DNA of 64,000 bases, from NCBI RefSeq assembly GCF_025567625.1, contig NZ_JAOQJC010000014.1, forward strand, positions 91,651 through 155,650, written 5' to 3'. The DNA comes from Paenibacillus sp. J5C2022 (GTDB taxonomy: Bacteria; Bacillota; Bacilli; Paenibacillales; Paenibacillaceae). The stretch's first letter is position 1. Every line of letters begins with the position of its first letter. Below, piece after piece: positions 35,114-44,401 of this stretch. The position numbers and the translations under genes are program-made. The notes below the pieces were generated by a model that searched no databases, was not told the DNA's origin, and was given only the letters and a program-made list of their open reading frames with translations.

Positions 35114-38100
35114 TCAAGCATGAAGAATTTCAATCCGGGAGACTCCCGCTCCCAGCTTGATCAGCACTTCGCCCTCGCGAAGCAGCGTATGTCCGCATGC
35201 CAGTTCAGCTTCTGTCACGGCTAGCGGCGACTGAACGCCGTCTACCCGTACGCTGCAGGATCTCTGCAGACCGCGGCAGATGAGTGTGACTGGCTCTTCT
35301 CCTGCCGACTCCACTTCAGCAGTCAGCCCGCTCACAGAAGCTGATGCCCGAAGCTTCACATCGGCGCCCGTCTCGTCACGGAATGCGTAGTTCACCTCGG
35401 CCGATACGAATATCATGAAGCACAGTTGATCATGCTTATCCGTCGCATTGCCCACATGACTGGCCAATCGGTACGAAGCATCCAGGTTAAGCGGCAGCAC
35501 GCTGTCCCCTTTCATATAGACGGGAATCCTGGCCAGGTCGGCATCAGCCGTCAGCCACAATCCTCCCGCCAACGGTCCTGCGCCCGCTTCCAGCAACGGT
35601 AGCCACTGTCCTCGCGGCAGATAGACGCGTGCCTCGGTCGCCCCTTCCTCCGTCACGGGAGCTACCAGCAGATTGGCCCCGAACATATACTGCTGCGCCA
35701 GCTCCGCGCAGACGGGGTCATGCGGATAATCCAGCAGCATAGCCCTCATTAGAGGAGCGCCCGTAGCCGAACTGACCGCAGCCTGTTCATATATATAGGG
35801 AAGCATATTCATGCGAAGGTCGGCATAACGCTTATACAGCATCAGTGCTCCCCCGCACCCCGTTCGCTCCGCTATGTTCCATGGCGTACGATCTTGATTG
35901 AACTGCCCTTTGCTCTCCGCATGATACTGCATGACAGGACAGAAGGCCGCCATCTGGGTTGAGCGGATATACAGCTCGGCAGTCGGGATATCGCCGGAGA
36001 AGCCCCCCAGATCCCATCCCCAGAACGGCAAGCCCGACAAGCCGCTGCTTAGGCCCGCAACGATGCTGGAGCGATACGCATCGAACGTCGACTTCTCGTC
36101 TCCCGCCCAGTGCAACGGAGTATTCTGCGCTCCCGTATAGCCGGAACGGCTGAAGGTGATCGCTCCCCCTTCCACGAAGCGGTCAGCGAATCGATGGAAG
36201 GCGCCGATATACGCATTGGGATACTCATTGCGCATTTCCGCGCCGTCCCGTCCGTCATGGAATGTCGCGTCAGAGCCGTAGATGCACTCCCCGCCATCCG
36301 TCTTGAAGCCGTCAATGCCAATATCGTCCAGAAGATACTGCCGCTTCGACAGCCACCATTCCGCCGCTTCCTCACTCGTAAAGTCTGGAACGAGGCTCCC
36401 CCTGAACCATTCGTAATGAGGGATGCGATACGGCGTACCGTCTCCGCGGCGCACCGCGTAACCCCGCTCCACCATCGTCCTCTCGTCGGCATCCCGCTGC
36501 GCGTGCGGAATGCCCTCCATATACTTCATCACCGGCGCTTGCCATAAGAGCAGCCGGATATTCTGCTCGTGAATGCGCTCTACAAGCGCCTTCGGATTCG
36601 GCCATCTGCCCCATGCCGGGAAGGTGAAGTCGTCATAGACGAAGCGTGCTTCGCCTGACTTCTCCTGGTATTGGGCATCGTTGAATATATAGAAGCTGGC
36701 TTCGTCGCTCCATTGCTCCAGCACCAGCACCGTGGACGGAATCGCATGCCTTGCAGTCTGCTCCAGCTGCCAGTCTGTCTCTTGCTCGCTGTCCCAGTTG
36801 TTGCTGGACATCCATGGGCCGAATGCCCACTTGGGCGGCAGCTTGGGCCGTCCTGTAAGCGCAGTGAATCGATTCAATAGCTCAAGAGGCTCTCCCGTCC
36901 ACACATACCATCTCAGCGTCTGACGATCGCGATGAACGTCCGCCTCTACCTGCATCATATCGCTGGTTCTCGTGCCGCATCGGAAGGAGGAATAGAGTGA
37001 ACTGTCCAGGAACAGGCCATAGCCCTCCGAGCTCATGACGAACGGAATCGGAATATACGTGCGAAAGCCCTGATCTTTATATTGGTTGAACACGTAATGA
37101 TCCAGCTCGAAGCCGCGGAATTGAATGCCGGCGAATCGCTCACCCATGCCATACAGCCGCTCTTCCTCCGTCAAGCCGGTGTTCATGCGCAGCTTATGCA
37201 CCTTCCCCTTGCTGTCCGTCAGCACTTCCAGAGCAGGCGTCGAGCCGCCATAGCTGTGCGGCAGCAGGTCGCTCGCCCCTCTCACAATCTGCCAGGACAA
37301 GCCTCCCTCTCGATAATGCAGCTGAAGAGAGCCGATCGACACGCTATCTCCTTCTTCGAACGAGTGCAGGGGCCCCGATGCCTCATCCCCTTCCTTCCCT
37401 TCTGCCGTCCCGAACGTCATGCTCATACCACCCTCGACGATATGCAGACCCAGCTTATACGATGGATTGCCTGCAATGCCAGTCGGGGAAGCGTAATACA
37501 CATCCACCCGCCCCGTCTCCGCCCGGTAGCCGGCTACCTCCTCTATCCCGCTCCATCTCAAAACTTCATAGCGATAGCTGCCAGAATGGAACGGCTTGCC
37601 TCCCGAATGCGCAATGAACCGGTATTCTACGGAAGCGAACGCATCGCAATCAGATATCTCCGCCCGCCAGTGCAGCTCGCTATCCTCCTCCTCAATGGCG
37701 ATCATCCTGACCCGGCGCTCTTCGCCGCCATTCACCCTATAGCTTAGCCACACTTCCTCCAACGGCTCAAGGGATCTCGCCAGCGTGCGGACGACAACCG
37801 TATCGCCAGCCGTCACCATCCTTGGCGACCGTTCATTCTCACGAACGATATATGGGCTTTCGCTGCCGAGCGGCTCATGCTCGAACTCCACTTCAGCCCG
37901 TACAGGCAGCGCGGCCGCGGCTTGCTGCGCCATCTCTACCCATATGGACGGTTTCCCCTCTCTTCCTTGGACGGCCTGCTCCAGCAGACGCTTGGCGCTG
38001 GCCGTCTGACCGCATTCGCTATAGTACCAGGACAGAATTGCCGCATGGTCGCCCTGCAGCCCCTTCACATCCAGCCGATCGAGCGATTTCAATAGCGCCA

Positions 38101-38623
38101 GATCTCCCGGCGTGACGTAGCCGAACGGAACAGCCGCCAGCACAATATCGGCCCATATCGCGTCTGTACCCCGCTCGCTGACGAGATGGGTCCCGTTCAT
38201 GAAGTCCGTGAATAGGACGCTTCTAATGTCCTTGCCGATTCTATGCGCTTCCTCCAAGCGGAGAATATGGGCCGCTGACCGCATGGCCGCGTAATATAAT
38301 GCCATTCCGCTGAAGTAAATGCCGCTCCGTTCGCCCCAAAGCCAGTGGACCGCCGGCTTCTGCCAGTGTGCGCCAATGAGCGCAACGCTCTTCTCTATGA
38401 ACGACGCATAAGGCTGCAATTCCGACGTATCGCCTGTCGCATGTGCGTACTCGCCCGCTACCCATAGATAATAGGCGCAATCATGCAATGTATATCGGGA
38501 AGGACTAAGTGTGCTTGCCGTTTCGATCAGATAAGCTCCGGCCGCCTCTGTCTTCCCTTGCTTCAGCTCCGCATAATGAGCCAATGCCAGATCTCGCGGC
38601 GCATAAGTTGTAATCGTCATCAT
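35114..38623 (-). CDS. GH31 glycosidase with an added N-terminal helical domain
   Basis: 1169 residues from ATG ATG at 38623, with GGGAGGG upstream and an ATGA-type overlap with the permease stop. Residues 1-290 are an all-helical domain with Trp/Tyr-rich repeats (AVHWLWGERSGIYFSGMALY) resembling an alpha/alpha toroid. A beta-rich linker (about 290-400) comes before the GH31 part: beta-sandwich, then the TIM barrel with nucleophile Asp in GIDGFKTDGGE and acid/base Asp in LHWAGDEKST, then C-terminal beta domains. No signal peptide, so it acts on imported sugar. Family GH31 covers alpha-glucosidases, alpha-xylosidases and sulfoquinovosidases; the substrate cannot be read here. Last gene of the operon. 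Confidence 0.88.
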   Translation of the reverse strand: MMTITTYAPRDLALAHYAELKQGKTEAAGAYLIETASTLSPSRYTLHDCAYYLWVAGEYAHATGDTSELQPYASFIEKSVALIGAHWQKPAVHWLWGERSGIYFSGMALYYAAMRSAAHILRLEEAHRIGKDIRSVLFTDFMNGTHLVSERGTDAIWADIVLAAVPFGYVTPGDLALLKSLDRLDVKGLQGDHAAILSWYYSECGQTASAKRLLEQAVQGREGKPSIWVEMAQQAAAALPVRAEVEFEHEPLGSESPYIVRENERSPRMVTAGDTVVVRTLARSLEPLEEVWLSYRVNGGEERRVRMIAIEEEDSELHWRAEISDCDAFASVEYRFIAHSGGKPFHSGSYRYEVLRWSGIEEVAGYRAETGRVDVYYASPTGIAGNPSYKLGLHIVEGGMSMTFGTAEGKEGDEASGPLHSFEEGDSVSIGSLQLHYREGGLSWQIVRGASDLLPHSYGGSTPALEVLTDSKGKVHKLRMNTGLTEEERLYGMGERFAGIQFRGFELDHYVFNQYKDQGFRTYIPIPFVMSSEGYGLFLDSSLYSSFRCGTRTSDMMQVEADVHRDRQTLRWYVWTGEPLELLNRFTALTGRPKLPPKWAFGPWMSSNNWDSEQETDWQLEQTARHAIPSTVLVLEQWSDEASFYIFNDAQYQEKSGEARFVYDDFTFPAWGRWPNPKALVERIHEQNIRLLLWQAPVMKYMEGIPHAQRDADERTMVERGYAVRRGDGTPYRIPHYEWFRGSLVPDFTSEEAAEWWLSKRQYLLDDIGIDGFKTDGGECIYGSDATFHDGRDGAEMRNEYPNAYIGAFHRFADRFVEGGAITFSRSGYTGAQNTPLHWAGDEKSTFDAYRSSIVAGLSSGLSGLPFWGWDLGGFSGDIPTAELYIRSTQMAAFCPVMQYHAESKGQFNQDRTPWNIAERTGCGGALMLYKRYADLRMNMLPYIYEQAAVSSATGAPLMRAMLLDYPHDPVCAELAQQYMFGANLLVAPVTEEGATEARVYLPRGQWLPLLEAGAGPLAGGLWLTADADLARIPVYMKGDSVLPLNLDASYRLASHVGNATDKHDQLCFMIFVSAEVNYAFRDETGADVKLRASASVSGLTAEVESAGEEPVTLICRGLQRSCSVRVDGVQSPLAVTEAELACGHTLLREGEVLIKLGAGVSRIEILHA

Positions 38624-39444
38624 TTTATCCCTCCCAGTTGCAATCCGGATTTGAAGTAGCGCTGCGCGAACAGATACAGCACGATAATAGGCAGCATGGA
38701 GATCAGACTGCCCGCCATCAGGACGTTGTACTTGCTTTCGAATTGCCCGTTCAATTGTCCCAGCGCGAGCGGCAGCGTCATCTTCTCCTTCTCCGACAGC
38801 ACGATTAGCGGCCAGAAGTAGTCTCCCCATACGTTCATCACCGTCAGAACGGCCAGCGTCATGACGATCGGCATGCTGAGCGGGATAATGATTTTGCGGA
38901 ATACATCCACATGAGAAGCTCCGTCCATGAATGCAGCATCGAGGAAGTCGTCATGCAGCGTCATCATATATTGCCTCAGCATGAAGACGGCGAACGCGTT
39001 GAAGATCGACGGCATCATGAGACCGGTGAACGTATTGACCAGATGCATTTCTTTCAGAATGAGAAAGATTGGGATCGTCGTCACTTGCGTCGGCACCATC
39101 ATCGTAGCCAGGAATAGCGCGAACACGACCTCGCGGCCCTTAAAATTCACCTTTGCAAAAATGTAGGCGGCCATGGACGCCGAGATTAACGTAATCAGCG
39201 TCGACATCGCCGTCACATACAGGCTGTTGGCTATCGCTTTCCCGAAGGGGAACAGCGAGAACAGCTTCTCATACGCCTCCAGACTGAACGGGTCCGGTAT
39301 CCACTTAATCGGGATCTCCAGATACGCTCCGTCCGTCTTGAGCGAGGTGCTTAGCATCCAGATGAACGGAAGCAGGGCGAAGAAGGCCAGCAGCGAAGCA
39401 ATCAGATAGAATGCGATCGGTCTATATATTCGGCTACCCATCAT
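38620..39444 (-). CDS. Carbohydrate ABC transporter permease (MalG type)
   Basis: 274 residues, six membrane helices, EAA loop LDAAFMDGASHVDVFRKIII near 175-195. Overlaps the start of GH31 by 4 bp and the end of the preceding permease by 11 bp, so the operon is tightly coupled. Imports the GH31 substrate by context. Confidence 0.92.
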   Translation of the reverse strand: MMGSRIYRPIAFYLIASLLAFFALLPFIWMLSTSLKTDGAYLEIPIKWIPDPFSLEAYEKLFSLFPFGKAIANSLYVTAMSTLITLISASMAAYIFAKVNFKGREVVFALFLATMMVPTQVTTIPIFLILKEMHLVNTFTGLMMPSIFNAFAVFMLRQYMMTLHDDFLDAAFMDGASHVDVFRKIIIPLSMPIVMTLAVLTVMNVWGDYFWPLIVLSEKEKMTLPLALGQLNGQFESKYNVLMAGSLISMLPIIVLYLFAQRYFKSGLQLGGIK

Positions 39445-40339
39445 AATGCACCCACTTCTTCTGTAGTCTCATCTGAATCATCGTGAAGATAAAAATAATG
39501 ATAAACAACAGCCATGAGAACGCAGCCGCGTAACCCATCTTGTGATACTTGAAAGCCAGCTTGTAGATGCGTTCCACCATCACCTGCGTCGAGCCGTGCG
39601 GGCCGGCGTCCGTCATAATCATGACCTGAGGGAACAGCTGGAAGGAATTAATGATGCTAATAATGATGACGAAGAACAGGATCGGCGACAGCAGCGGCAG
39701 CGTAATCTTAAGCAGCCTCTGCGCAGCGCCCGCTCCGTCAATCTGCGCAGCTTCATAGTAGCTGGGGTTAATGCCCTGCAAGCCCCCCAGGAGAATAAGG
39801 GAGAAGAAGCCCATGTCCTTCCATACGCTGGCCAGCACGATGCCGGGCATCGCCCAATGCGGGTCCTGCAGCCACGCGGGGCCTTCAATGCCGACGAAGG
39901 ACAGCAGCTGATTGACCGGCCCGTAATTCGCGCTCAGCAGCCATCTCCATATGAGCGCCCCCGCCACCCATGAGGTGAGCACCGGGATAAAGTACATGAC
40001 GCGATATACACTTAATCCGCGATATGACTTGTTGAGCAGGATGGCAATGCCGATCGATACGACCAGCATAAGGGGCAGATATAACACGATATAATACGCC
40101 GTATTGCGGAACACCCGCCAGAACTCTTCGCCACGCAATATCTCCGCATAGTTGTCGGCACCGATAAAATTCGGCGTGCCGGCTGCAGGGTTCCACTGGT
40201 TCAGCCCGTTCCAATCGGTGAAGCTAATGACAAGCGAGTAGATGATTGGAATGACGCTGAACAACACCAAGCCGAAACAGGACGGCAGAAGAAATCCCGC
40301 GATGACTAGCCACTTCTTCCCACTTCTCTCTGCGCGCAT
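39434..40339 (-). CDS. Carbohydrate ABC transporter permease (MalF type)
   Basis: 301 residues, six membrane helices, EAA loop YYEAAQIDGAGAAQRLLKIT near 205-225. It follows the binding-protein gene by 11 bp. No ATPase gene is encoded; a shared MsmX-type ATPase is likely. Confidence 0.92.
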   Translation of the reverse strand: MRAERSGKKWLVIAGFLLPSCFGLVLFSVIPIIYSLVISFTDWNGLNQWNPAAGTPNFIGADNYAEILRGEEFWRVFRNTAYYIVLYLPLMLVVSIGIAILLNKSYRGLSVYRVMYFIPVLTSWVAGALIWRWLLSANYGPVNQLLSFVGIEGPAWLQDPHWAMPGIVLASVWKDMGFFSLILLGGLQGINPSYYEAAQIDGAGAAQRLLKITLPLLSPILFFVIIISIINSFQLFPQVMIMTDAGPHGSTQVMVERIYKLAFKYHKMGYAAAFSWLLFIIIFIFTMIQMRLQKKWVHYDG

Positions 40340-40350
40340 AGGACACCTCG

Positions 40351-41643
40351 CTACTTCAGTTTAATCTTCTCTTCCAATTCCTTCTGCGCATCCGCCAGCG
40401 CTTTCTCCGGCGTATCCGCACCTTGCGCAGCCTTGGACAGATAATTGCTCAGAATATCGTTCATCTCACTGAACTGTTCAATGACCGGGGGCGTGATCAG
40501 ATACGCCAGGGAATCGAATACCGCTTTCCTGTTATCCGGAGGAGTAATGCTGAGGTAAGCCTCTTGAATTTCTGGATGCGTCACCGCCGGAAGCTCCCAG
40601 TTCGCATCGACTCTGATCTGCGCGGCTTCCTTGCTGCCGGACATGAAGGCAATCCACTTGAATGCGGCGTCCGCCACCTTGCTCTCCTTATTGATGACCA
40701 GCCCGTTGGCGAAGAAGTGCGTCGCTTTCTGCTTGCCGCCCGGCTCCACCTCAATATCCCAATTGAACTTCACATTTTGCACAAAATCAGGGAACGCCCA
40801 AATGCCGGTAATCAGCATGCCGAGTCGTCCCGTCTTGAACAGGTCCCAATCGCCGACACCGCTCAACTGCGCCTCCGAAGGCATCACATTCGTCACATTG
40901 ATCCGCTCGGCCAGATGGCGAAGCGCTTCCACATTCTCCGGCGTATTGACCGTGAAGGCCGTGCCGTCCTCATTCAGCAGGCTGCCTCCGTTTTGCCGAA
41001 CCGCTTTGAAAAATTCGAAAAACTGAACGCCTTGGTGAACACCGAATATATCATCGCCAAGCGCTCGAATTTTCGCAGCGGCATCGTCCATCTCTTTCCA
41101 TGTCCAATCCTTCGTCGGATAGTCTACGTTCGCCTGATCGAACAAGTCCTTGTTGTAGAACAGCACGACGTTGGAGAAGCTTGCCGGCAGGCCATACTGA
41201 ACGCCGTCGTCCTGGAATGCATTCAGCGCCTGCTCTTGCAGTGCGGAGCGGTCAATTGTGAATGCGTTCAGATCGTGCAATACGCCTTTCTTCGCATAGG
41301 AGAAGAAGTTCTCGAAGTTCAGCTCGTATGCGTCAGGCGCTGTTCCGGCGGCCACTCTCGTCTGCAGTTGCGTGAAGTACTCCTCATAGCCGATCGTTTC
41401 GATATCGATTGTAATGCCGGGGTTCAGCTCTTCGAATTTCTCCTTCATCTTCTCCAGCGCAGGCGCCGCATCACCCGCACCGGAGAAGTTGGCGAATTTC
41501 ACCGTCACATTCTCCGTTTTTTTGTCCTTCCCGCCCGTCGAAGACGCCTCATCTTCCTTCCCTGCACAACCTGCGACCAACACCGTCATCATCGTTGCCG
41601 CCAGCAGTCCCGACAGCGTTTTGCCCCATTTTCCATGAACCAT
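40351..41643 (-). CDS. Extracellular sugar-binding lipoprotein
   Basis: 430 residues. Lipoprotein signal with lipobox VLVAG-C near residue 25-26, then a charged Ser/Lys linker and a family-1 solute-binding fold (KFANFSGAGDAAPALEKMKE start, IDIETIGYEEYFTQLQTRVA). GAGGGGG precedes the ATG. First structural gene of the operon, 60 bp downstream of the LacI operator at 41702-41715. Confidence 0.92.
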   Translation of the reverse strand: MVHGKWGKTLSGLLAATMMTVLVAGCAGKEDEASSTGGKDKKTENVTVKFANFSGAGDAAPALEKMKEKFEELNPGITIDIETIGYEEYFTQLQTRVAAGTAPDAYELNFENFFSYAKKGVLHDLNAFTIDRSALQEQALNAFQDDGVQYGLPASFSNVVLFYNKDLFDQANVDYPTKDWTWKEMDDAAAKIRALGDDIFGVHQGVQFFEFFKAVRQNGGSLLNEDGTAFTVNTPENVEALRHLAERINVTNVMPSEAQLSGVGDWDLFKTGRLGMLITGIWAFPDFVQNVKFNWDIEVEPGGKQKATHFFANGLVINKESKVADAAFKWIAFMSGSKEAAQIRVDANWELPAVTHPEIQEAYLSITPPDNRKAVFDSLAYLITPPVIEQFSEMNDILSNYLSKAAQGADTPEKALADAQKELEEKIKLK

Positions 41644-41701
41644 CGATCAATTACCCCCTCATGTAAGTGAAAAGATGTAATATCATTAAACGGCTTATGT
41701 T

Positions 41702-41715
41702 GTTAACCGTTTAAC
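41702..41715. promoter_or_regulatory. LacI-family operator O2 (inside the end of lacI)
   Basis: GTTAACCGTTTAAC, identical to the site at 42776-42789: a near-palindrome with central CG as LacI-family operators have. It overlaps the last codons and stop of the regulator gene and lies 59 bp before the binding-protein start. A TTAACA/TATTAC promoter pair with an 18-bp spacer may overlap it. Confidence 0.8.
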
Positions 41716-42743
41716 TTCCGAACTGTGCTTCTTTCTACAATTTCCAAAGGCAAGAGGGAATGCGTGCCTTCCGTCGACTTCTTGTCAGTAGATCTAAGCT
41801 GTTCGATAAGCAATCTGGCCGCCCTCTCGCCCTTCTGCGCAATGCTTTGCTTCACTGTGGTCAAAGGCGGATAGAGCATTCCCGCCCAGGCAATATCGTC
41901 GAATCCGATGACTGACACATCCTGCGGTACGGAATTGCCGTTCTCCATCAAGCCGCGAATGACGCCGAACGCGACAAGATCGGCCGTCGCGAACACTGCC
42001 GTGATGTCCGGATTGTTGCGAGCGATATGCCCCCCCGCTTTAAAGCCATGGTCGAATGTAACGGAATGCTCGAACACATAATCCGGGTTATAGAACAGTC
42101 CCGCCTCCTGAAGCGCCCGCTTGTAGCCAAGGAACCGCTTCTCGACGACGCCGTCGCGTCTGATCATGCCGGTTACGATCGCGATATGGCGATGCCCGTT
42201 GTCAATCAGATGCTTCGTGGCCAGGTAACCTCCCAGCTCATCGTCGATTCCGACATTGGTGAAGTAATCGTCATGAATATAGCTGTCGATCAGTACGATA
42301 GGAATGTCGGCCTCCTTGCATTCCTCGTACAGCTTCTCTGGATAGACCCCCATAATGATGGCGCCGTCCAGATTGCGCGAGATGGAGATGTCCAGATAAG
42401 ACTTGCCCTTCTCCACCCCCGCCAGAATAATGTGATAGCCGTATTCTCTGACCACCGACTCAATGCTGCTGATCATTTCGCTATAGAACGGGTTCTGGAA
42501 CACCAGCTGCTTGTGCTCCTCGGTCTGCGGGATGATGACCCCAATCAGCTCAGAGGTATTTTTGACAAGTCCCCTGGCGGAAATGCTGGGAATGTAATTC
42601 AGCGCTTTGATGGATTCATAGATGGTACCGATCGTTTCTTCTGATACTTTATGCGCTTTACCATTAAGCACATAAGACACTGCGGCGACTGACACCCCTG
42701 CATGACTGGCAACATCTTTAATCGTTACTTTTTTCTTGGACAC
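41703..42743 (-). CDS. LacI-family repressor of the ABC/GH31 operon
   Basis: 346 residues from a GTG at 42743 with AAAGGAG 11 bp before it; an ATG at 42767 lacks a binding site. N-terminal LacI helix-turn-helix and hinge (VTIKDVASHAGVSVAAVSYV, residues 5-25), then a periplasmic-binding-like effector domain. It is in the same direction as and just upstream of the importer genes, with identical operators at its own promoter and before the operon, so it very likely controls both itself and the operon. Confidence 0.92.
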   Translation of the reverse strand: MSKKKVTIKDVASHAGVSVAAVSYVLNGKAHKVSEETIGTIYESIKALNYIPSISARGLVKNTSELIGVIIPQTEEHKQLVFQNPFYSEMISSIESVVREYGYHIILAGVEKGKSYLDISISRNLDGAIIMGVYPEKLYEECKEADIPIVLIDSYIHDDYFTNVGIDDELGGYLATKHLIDNGHRHIAIVTGMIRRDGVVEKRFLGYKRALQEAGLFYNPDYVFEHSVTFDHGFKAGGHIARNNPDITAVFATADLVAFGVIRGLMENGNSVPQDVSVIGFDDIAWAGMLYPPLTTVKQSIAQKGERAARLLIEQLRSTDKKSTEGTHSLLPLEIVERSTVRKLNG

Positions 42744-42775
42744 AGTAGCTGCTACTCCTTTTCGCATATAAACTA

Positions 42776-42789
42776 GTTAACCGTTTAAC
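42776..42789. promoter_or_regulatory. LacI-family operator O1
   Basis: GTTAACCGTTTAAC between the -10 box and the GTG start of the regulator, just at the expected transcription start; second copy at 41702. Supports autorepression. Confidence 0.85.
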
Positions 42790-42792
42790 CTC

Positions 42793-42821
42793 ACTATAAA
42801 TTCCAATCCTCCTTTTGTCAA
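42793..42821 (-). promoter_or_regulatory. Sigma-A promoter of the lacI gene
   Basis: Minus strand TTGACA, 17-bp spacer, TATAGT: near-consensus. Confidence 0.88.
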
Positions 42822-42830
42822 TAGTTTTGT

Positions 42831-42844
42831 TATAAGCGCTTACA
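42831..42844. promoter_or_regulatory. cre-like CcpA site
   Basis: TATAAGCGCTTACA matches TGWAANCGNTNWCA at 13 of 14 positions. It stands just upstream of the lacI -35 box, suggesting carbon catabolite control. Confidence 0.6.
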
Positions 42845-42918
42845 AAAAGCGTTTTCGCAACTTTCCTCTTCCATGTACGGTATACTAATGTAAACCTCAT
42901 ATTATCTAACGGGAGGAG

Positions 42919-43167
42919 ATGATAACCATTCGATATAAGCTCTATATCTTCTTTAGCATCGTATGCATTCTGATGCCGATAGCCGCCACCATTTATGGCA
43001 TATGGGACAGCAAACAACCGAAGGTAGGTCCCATCGGCAATGGTCCTTATCCTTTCGAGCCGCCGCTCTCCTTTATTTTTTGCTTCATCACGGGTGTCGT
43101 TAATTTGCCCGTTGCTATCATCCGATACAGGAAGTATAAGCAAGGGGAAAATAAAGACAAGGACTAA
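42919..43167 (+). CDS. Small membrane protein, unknown
   Basis: 82 residues with two hydrophobic segments (about 8-26 and 50-68) separated by a Gly/Pro-rich loop and ending in a charged tail. GGGAGG is present but only 2 bp before the ATG, so the true start may be a few codons later. Divergent from lacI and followed by the second lacI. Function unknown; I rate it a real but unproven gene. Confidence 0.5.
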   Translation: MITIRYKLYIFFSIVCILMPIAATIYGIWDSKQPKVGPIGNGPYPFEPPLSFIFCFITGVVNLPVAIIRYRKYKQGENKDKD

Positions 43168-43256
43168 TGCTTCCCCATCTCCACGAATCTATTGTGGTAA
43201 AATAAAAACAAGCCTTATGCCTGATCGATTAATGAAAGAAGGAGTCTGAGCGGACG

Positions 43257-44297
43257 ATGAATAAACCGGCAACAATCTATGATATCGCCAAGCATGTCAA
43301 TGCTTCACCCGCAACCGTATCCCGGGTGCTGAGCAACAGCAAGTATCCCGTACGCCCGGCGCTGGCCGAGAAGATCCGGGAAGCCGCCAGGGAGCTGAAT
43401 TATACCCCCAATAGCATCGGAAGGCAGCTGAAAACGAATAAAACATCGACAATCGGCGTCATCATCCCCTCCATCACGAACCCTTTCTACGCCGCAGTCG
43501 TCTCCGGCATTGAAGAGACTGCGAGCGAGCAGGGCTACCAGGTACTTCTGTGCAATTCTCAGAACAATCCCGAGCTGGAGCTGCAGCATCTGAAAAATTT
43601 GCAAGAAAATCAGGTGAAAGGCGTGATCATCTCCTCGATTATCGATAAAAATGACGGCTTGAAGCAATATTTGAGCCATGGCTTTAAAGTCGTCACAATC
43701 GACCAGAACCATCCTGATACCGATACCTGCCAAATCAATTTCGACTATGCCAAAGGGGGGCATGTCATTGCCTCTCATCTGCTGGAGCAAGGCCACCGGG
43801 ATATCGCCTTCTTGTCCGCGCCGCTTGACCGCCCCAGCCGTCAACTGATCTATCAAGGCTATAAAGAGGCGCTTCATGCTCGCGGAGTCGACATTGACCA
43901 GGCCAGAGTGCTAATCTCTTCTACAAGCGAGGAGTCTGGCAAGCCAATTACGGAGTTCCAGCAAGGCAAGCAATTGACACGCCGTCTGCTGCAATCGAAG
44001 CCGTGGCCGACCGCCATCATGGCCAGCAACGATATGCTCGCCTTCGGCGTAATGAACGAACTCGTCAATAAGGGCATTCGTGTACCGGAAGACATCTCCG
44101 TCGCCGGCTTCGACAATCTGGAATTCGCCGAGATCGTCGCGCCCGCCCTGACGACCGTCGAGCAGCCCAAGCAAGAGATGGGAGCAATCGCCAGCCGTCT
44201 GCTGATCGACCTTCTTAACGATGTTGATAATGCTCCCGGTGAAATTATGCTTCAACCGCAGCTCGTCGAAAGAAAATCTGTCCATGCGGTAACTTAA
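43257..44297 (+). CDS. LacI-family regulator of the nagB-like gene
   Basis: 346 residues. Helix-turn-helix at 5-28 (ATIYDIAKHVNASPATVSRV), hinge, and a sugar-binding effector domain (TIGVIIPSITNPFYAAVVSG). It lies directly upstream of the nagB-like gene, whose promoter carries a perfect 14-bp palindrome with central CG, the form expected for a LacI-family site. A sugar phosphate such as glucosamine-6-phosphate is a possible effector; inferred. Confidence 0.9.
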   Translation: MNKPATIYDIAKHVNASPATVSRVLSNSKYPVRPALAEKIREAARELNYTPNSIGRQLKTNKTSTIGVIIPSITNPFYAAVVSGIEETASEQGYQVLLCNSQNNPELELQHLKNLQENQVKGVIISSIIDKNDGLKQYLSHGFKVVTIDQNHPDTDTCQINFDYAKGGHVIASHLLEQGHRDIAFLSAPLDRPSRQLIYQGYKEALHARGVDIDQARVLISSTSEESGKPITEFQQGKQLTRRLLQSKPWPTAIMASNDMLAFGVMNELVNKGIRVPEDISVAGFDNLEFAEIVAPALTTVEQPKQEMGAIASRLLIDLLNDVDNAPGEIMLQPQLVERKSVHAVT

Positions 44298-44318
44298 CAT
44301 TAATTTTTCAATAATATC

Positions 44319-44347
44319 TTGTGTCTGAAGGATATCCATGGTATCCT
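44319..44347 (+). promoter_or_regulatory. Promoter of the nagB-like gene
   Basis: TTGTGT, 17-bp spacer, TATCCT. The span 44325-44352 is also an inverted repeat (CTGAAGGATA...TATCCTTTCAG), so the spacer and -10 are themselves a possible binding site. Confidence 0.6.
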
Positions 44348-44350
44348 TTC

Positions 44351-44377
44351 AGTAATCGATTTCAGAAATCGATTTCT
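44351..44377. promoter_or_regulatory. Two adjoining LacI-family operators
   Basis: AGAAATCGATTTCT (44364-44377) is a perfect palindrome with central CG. AGTAATCGATTTCA (44351-44364) is an imperfect second copy sharing one base. Both lie just downstream of the -10 box. Confidence 0.85.
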
Positions 44378-44401
44378 ATATTTCTAAAGGAGTGAACTTA
44401 G

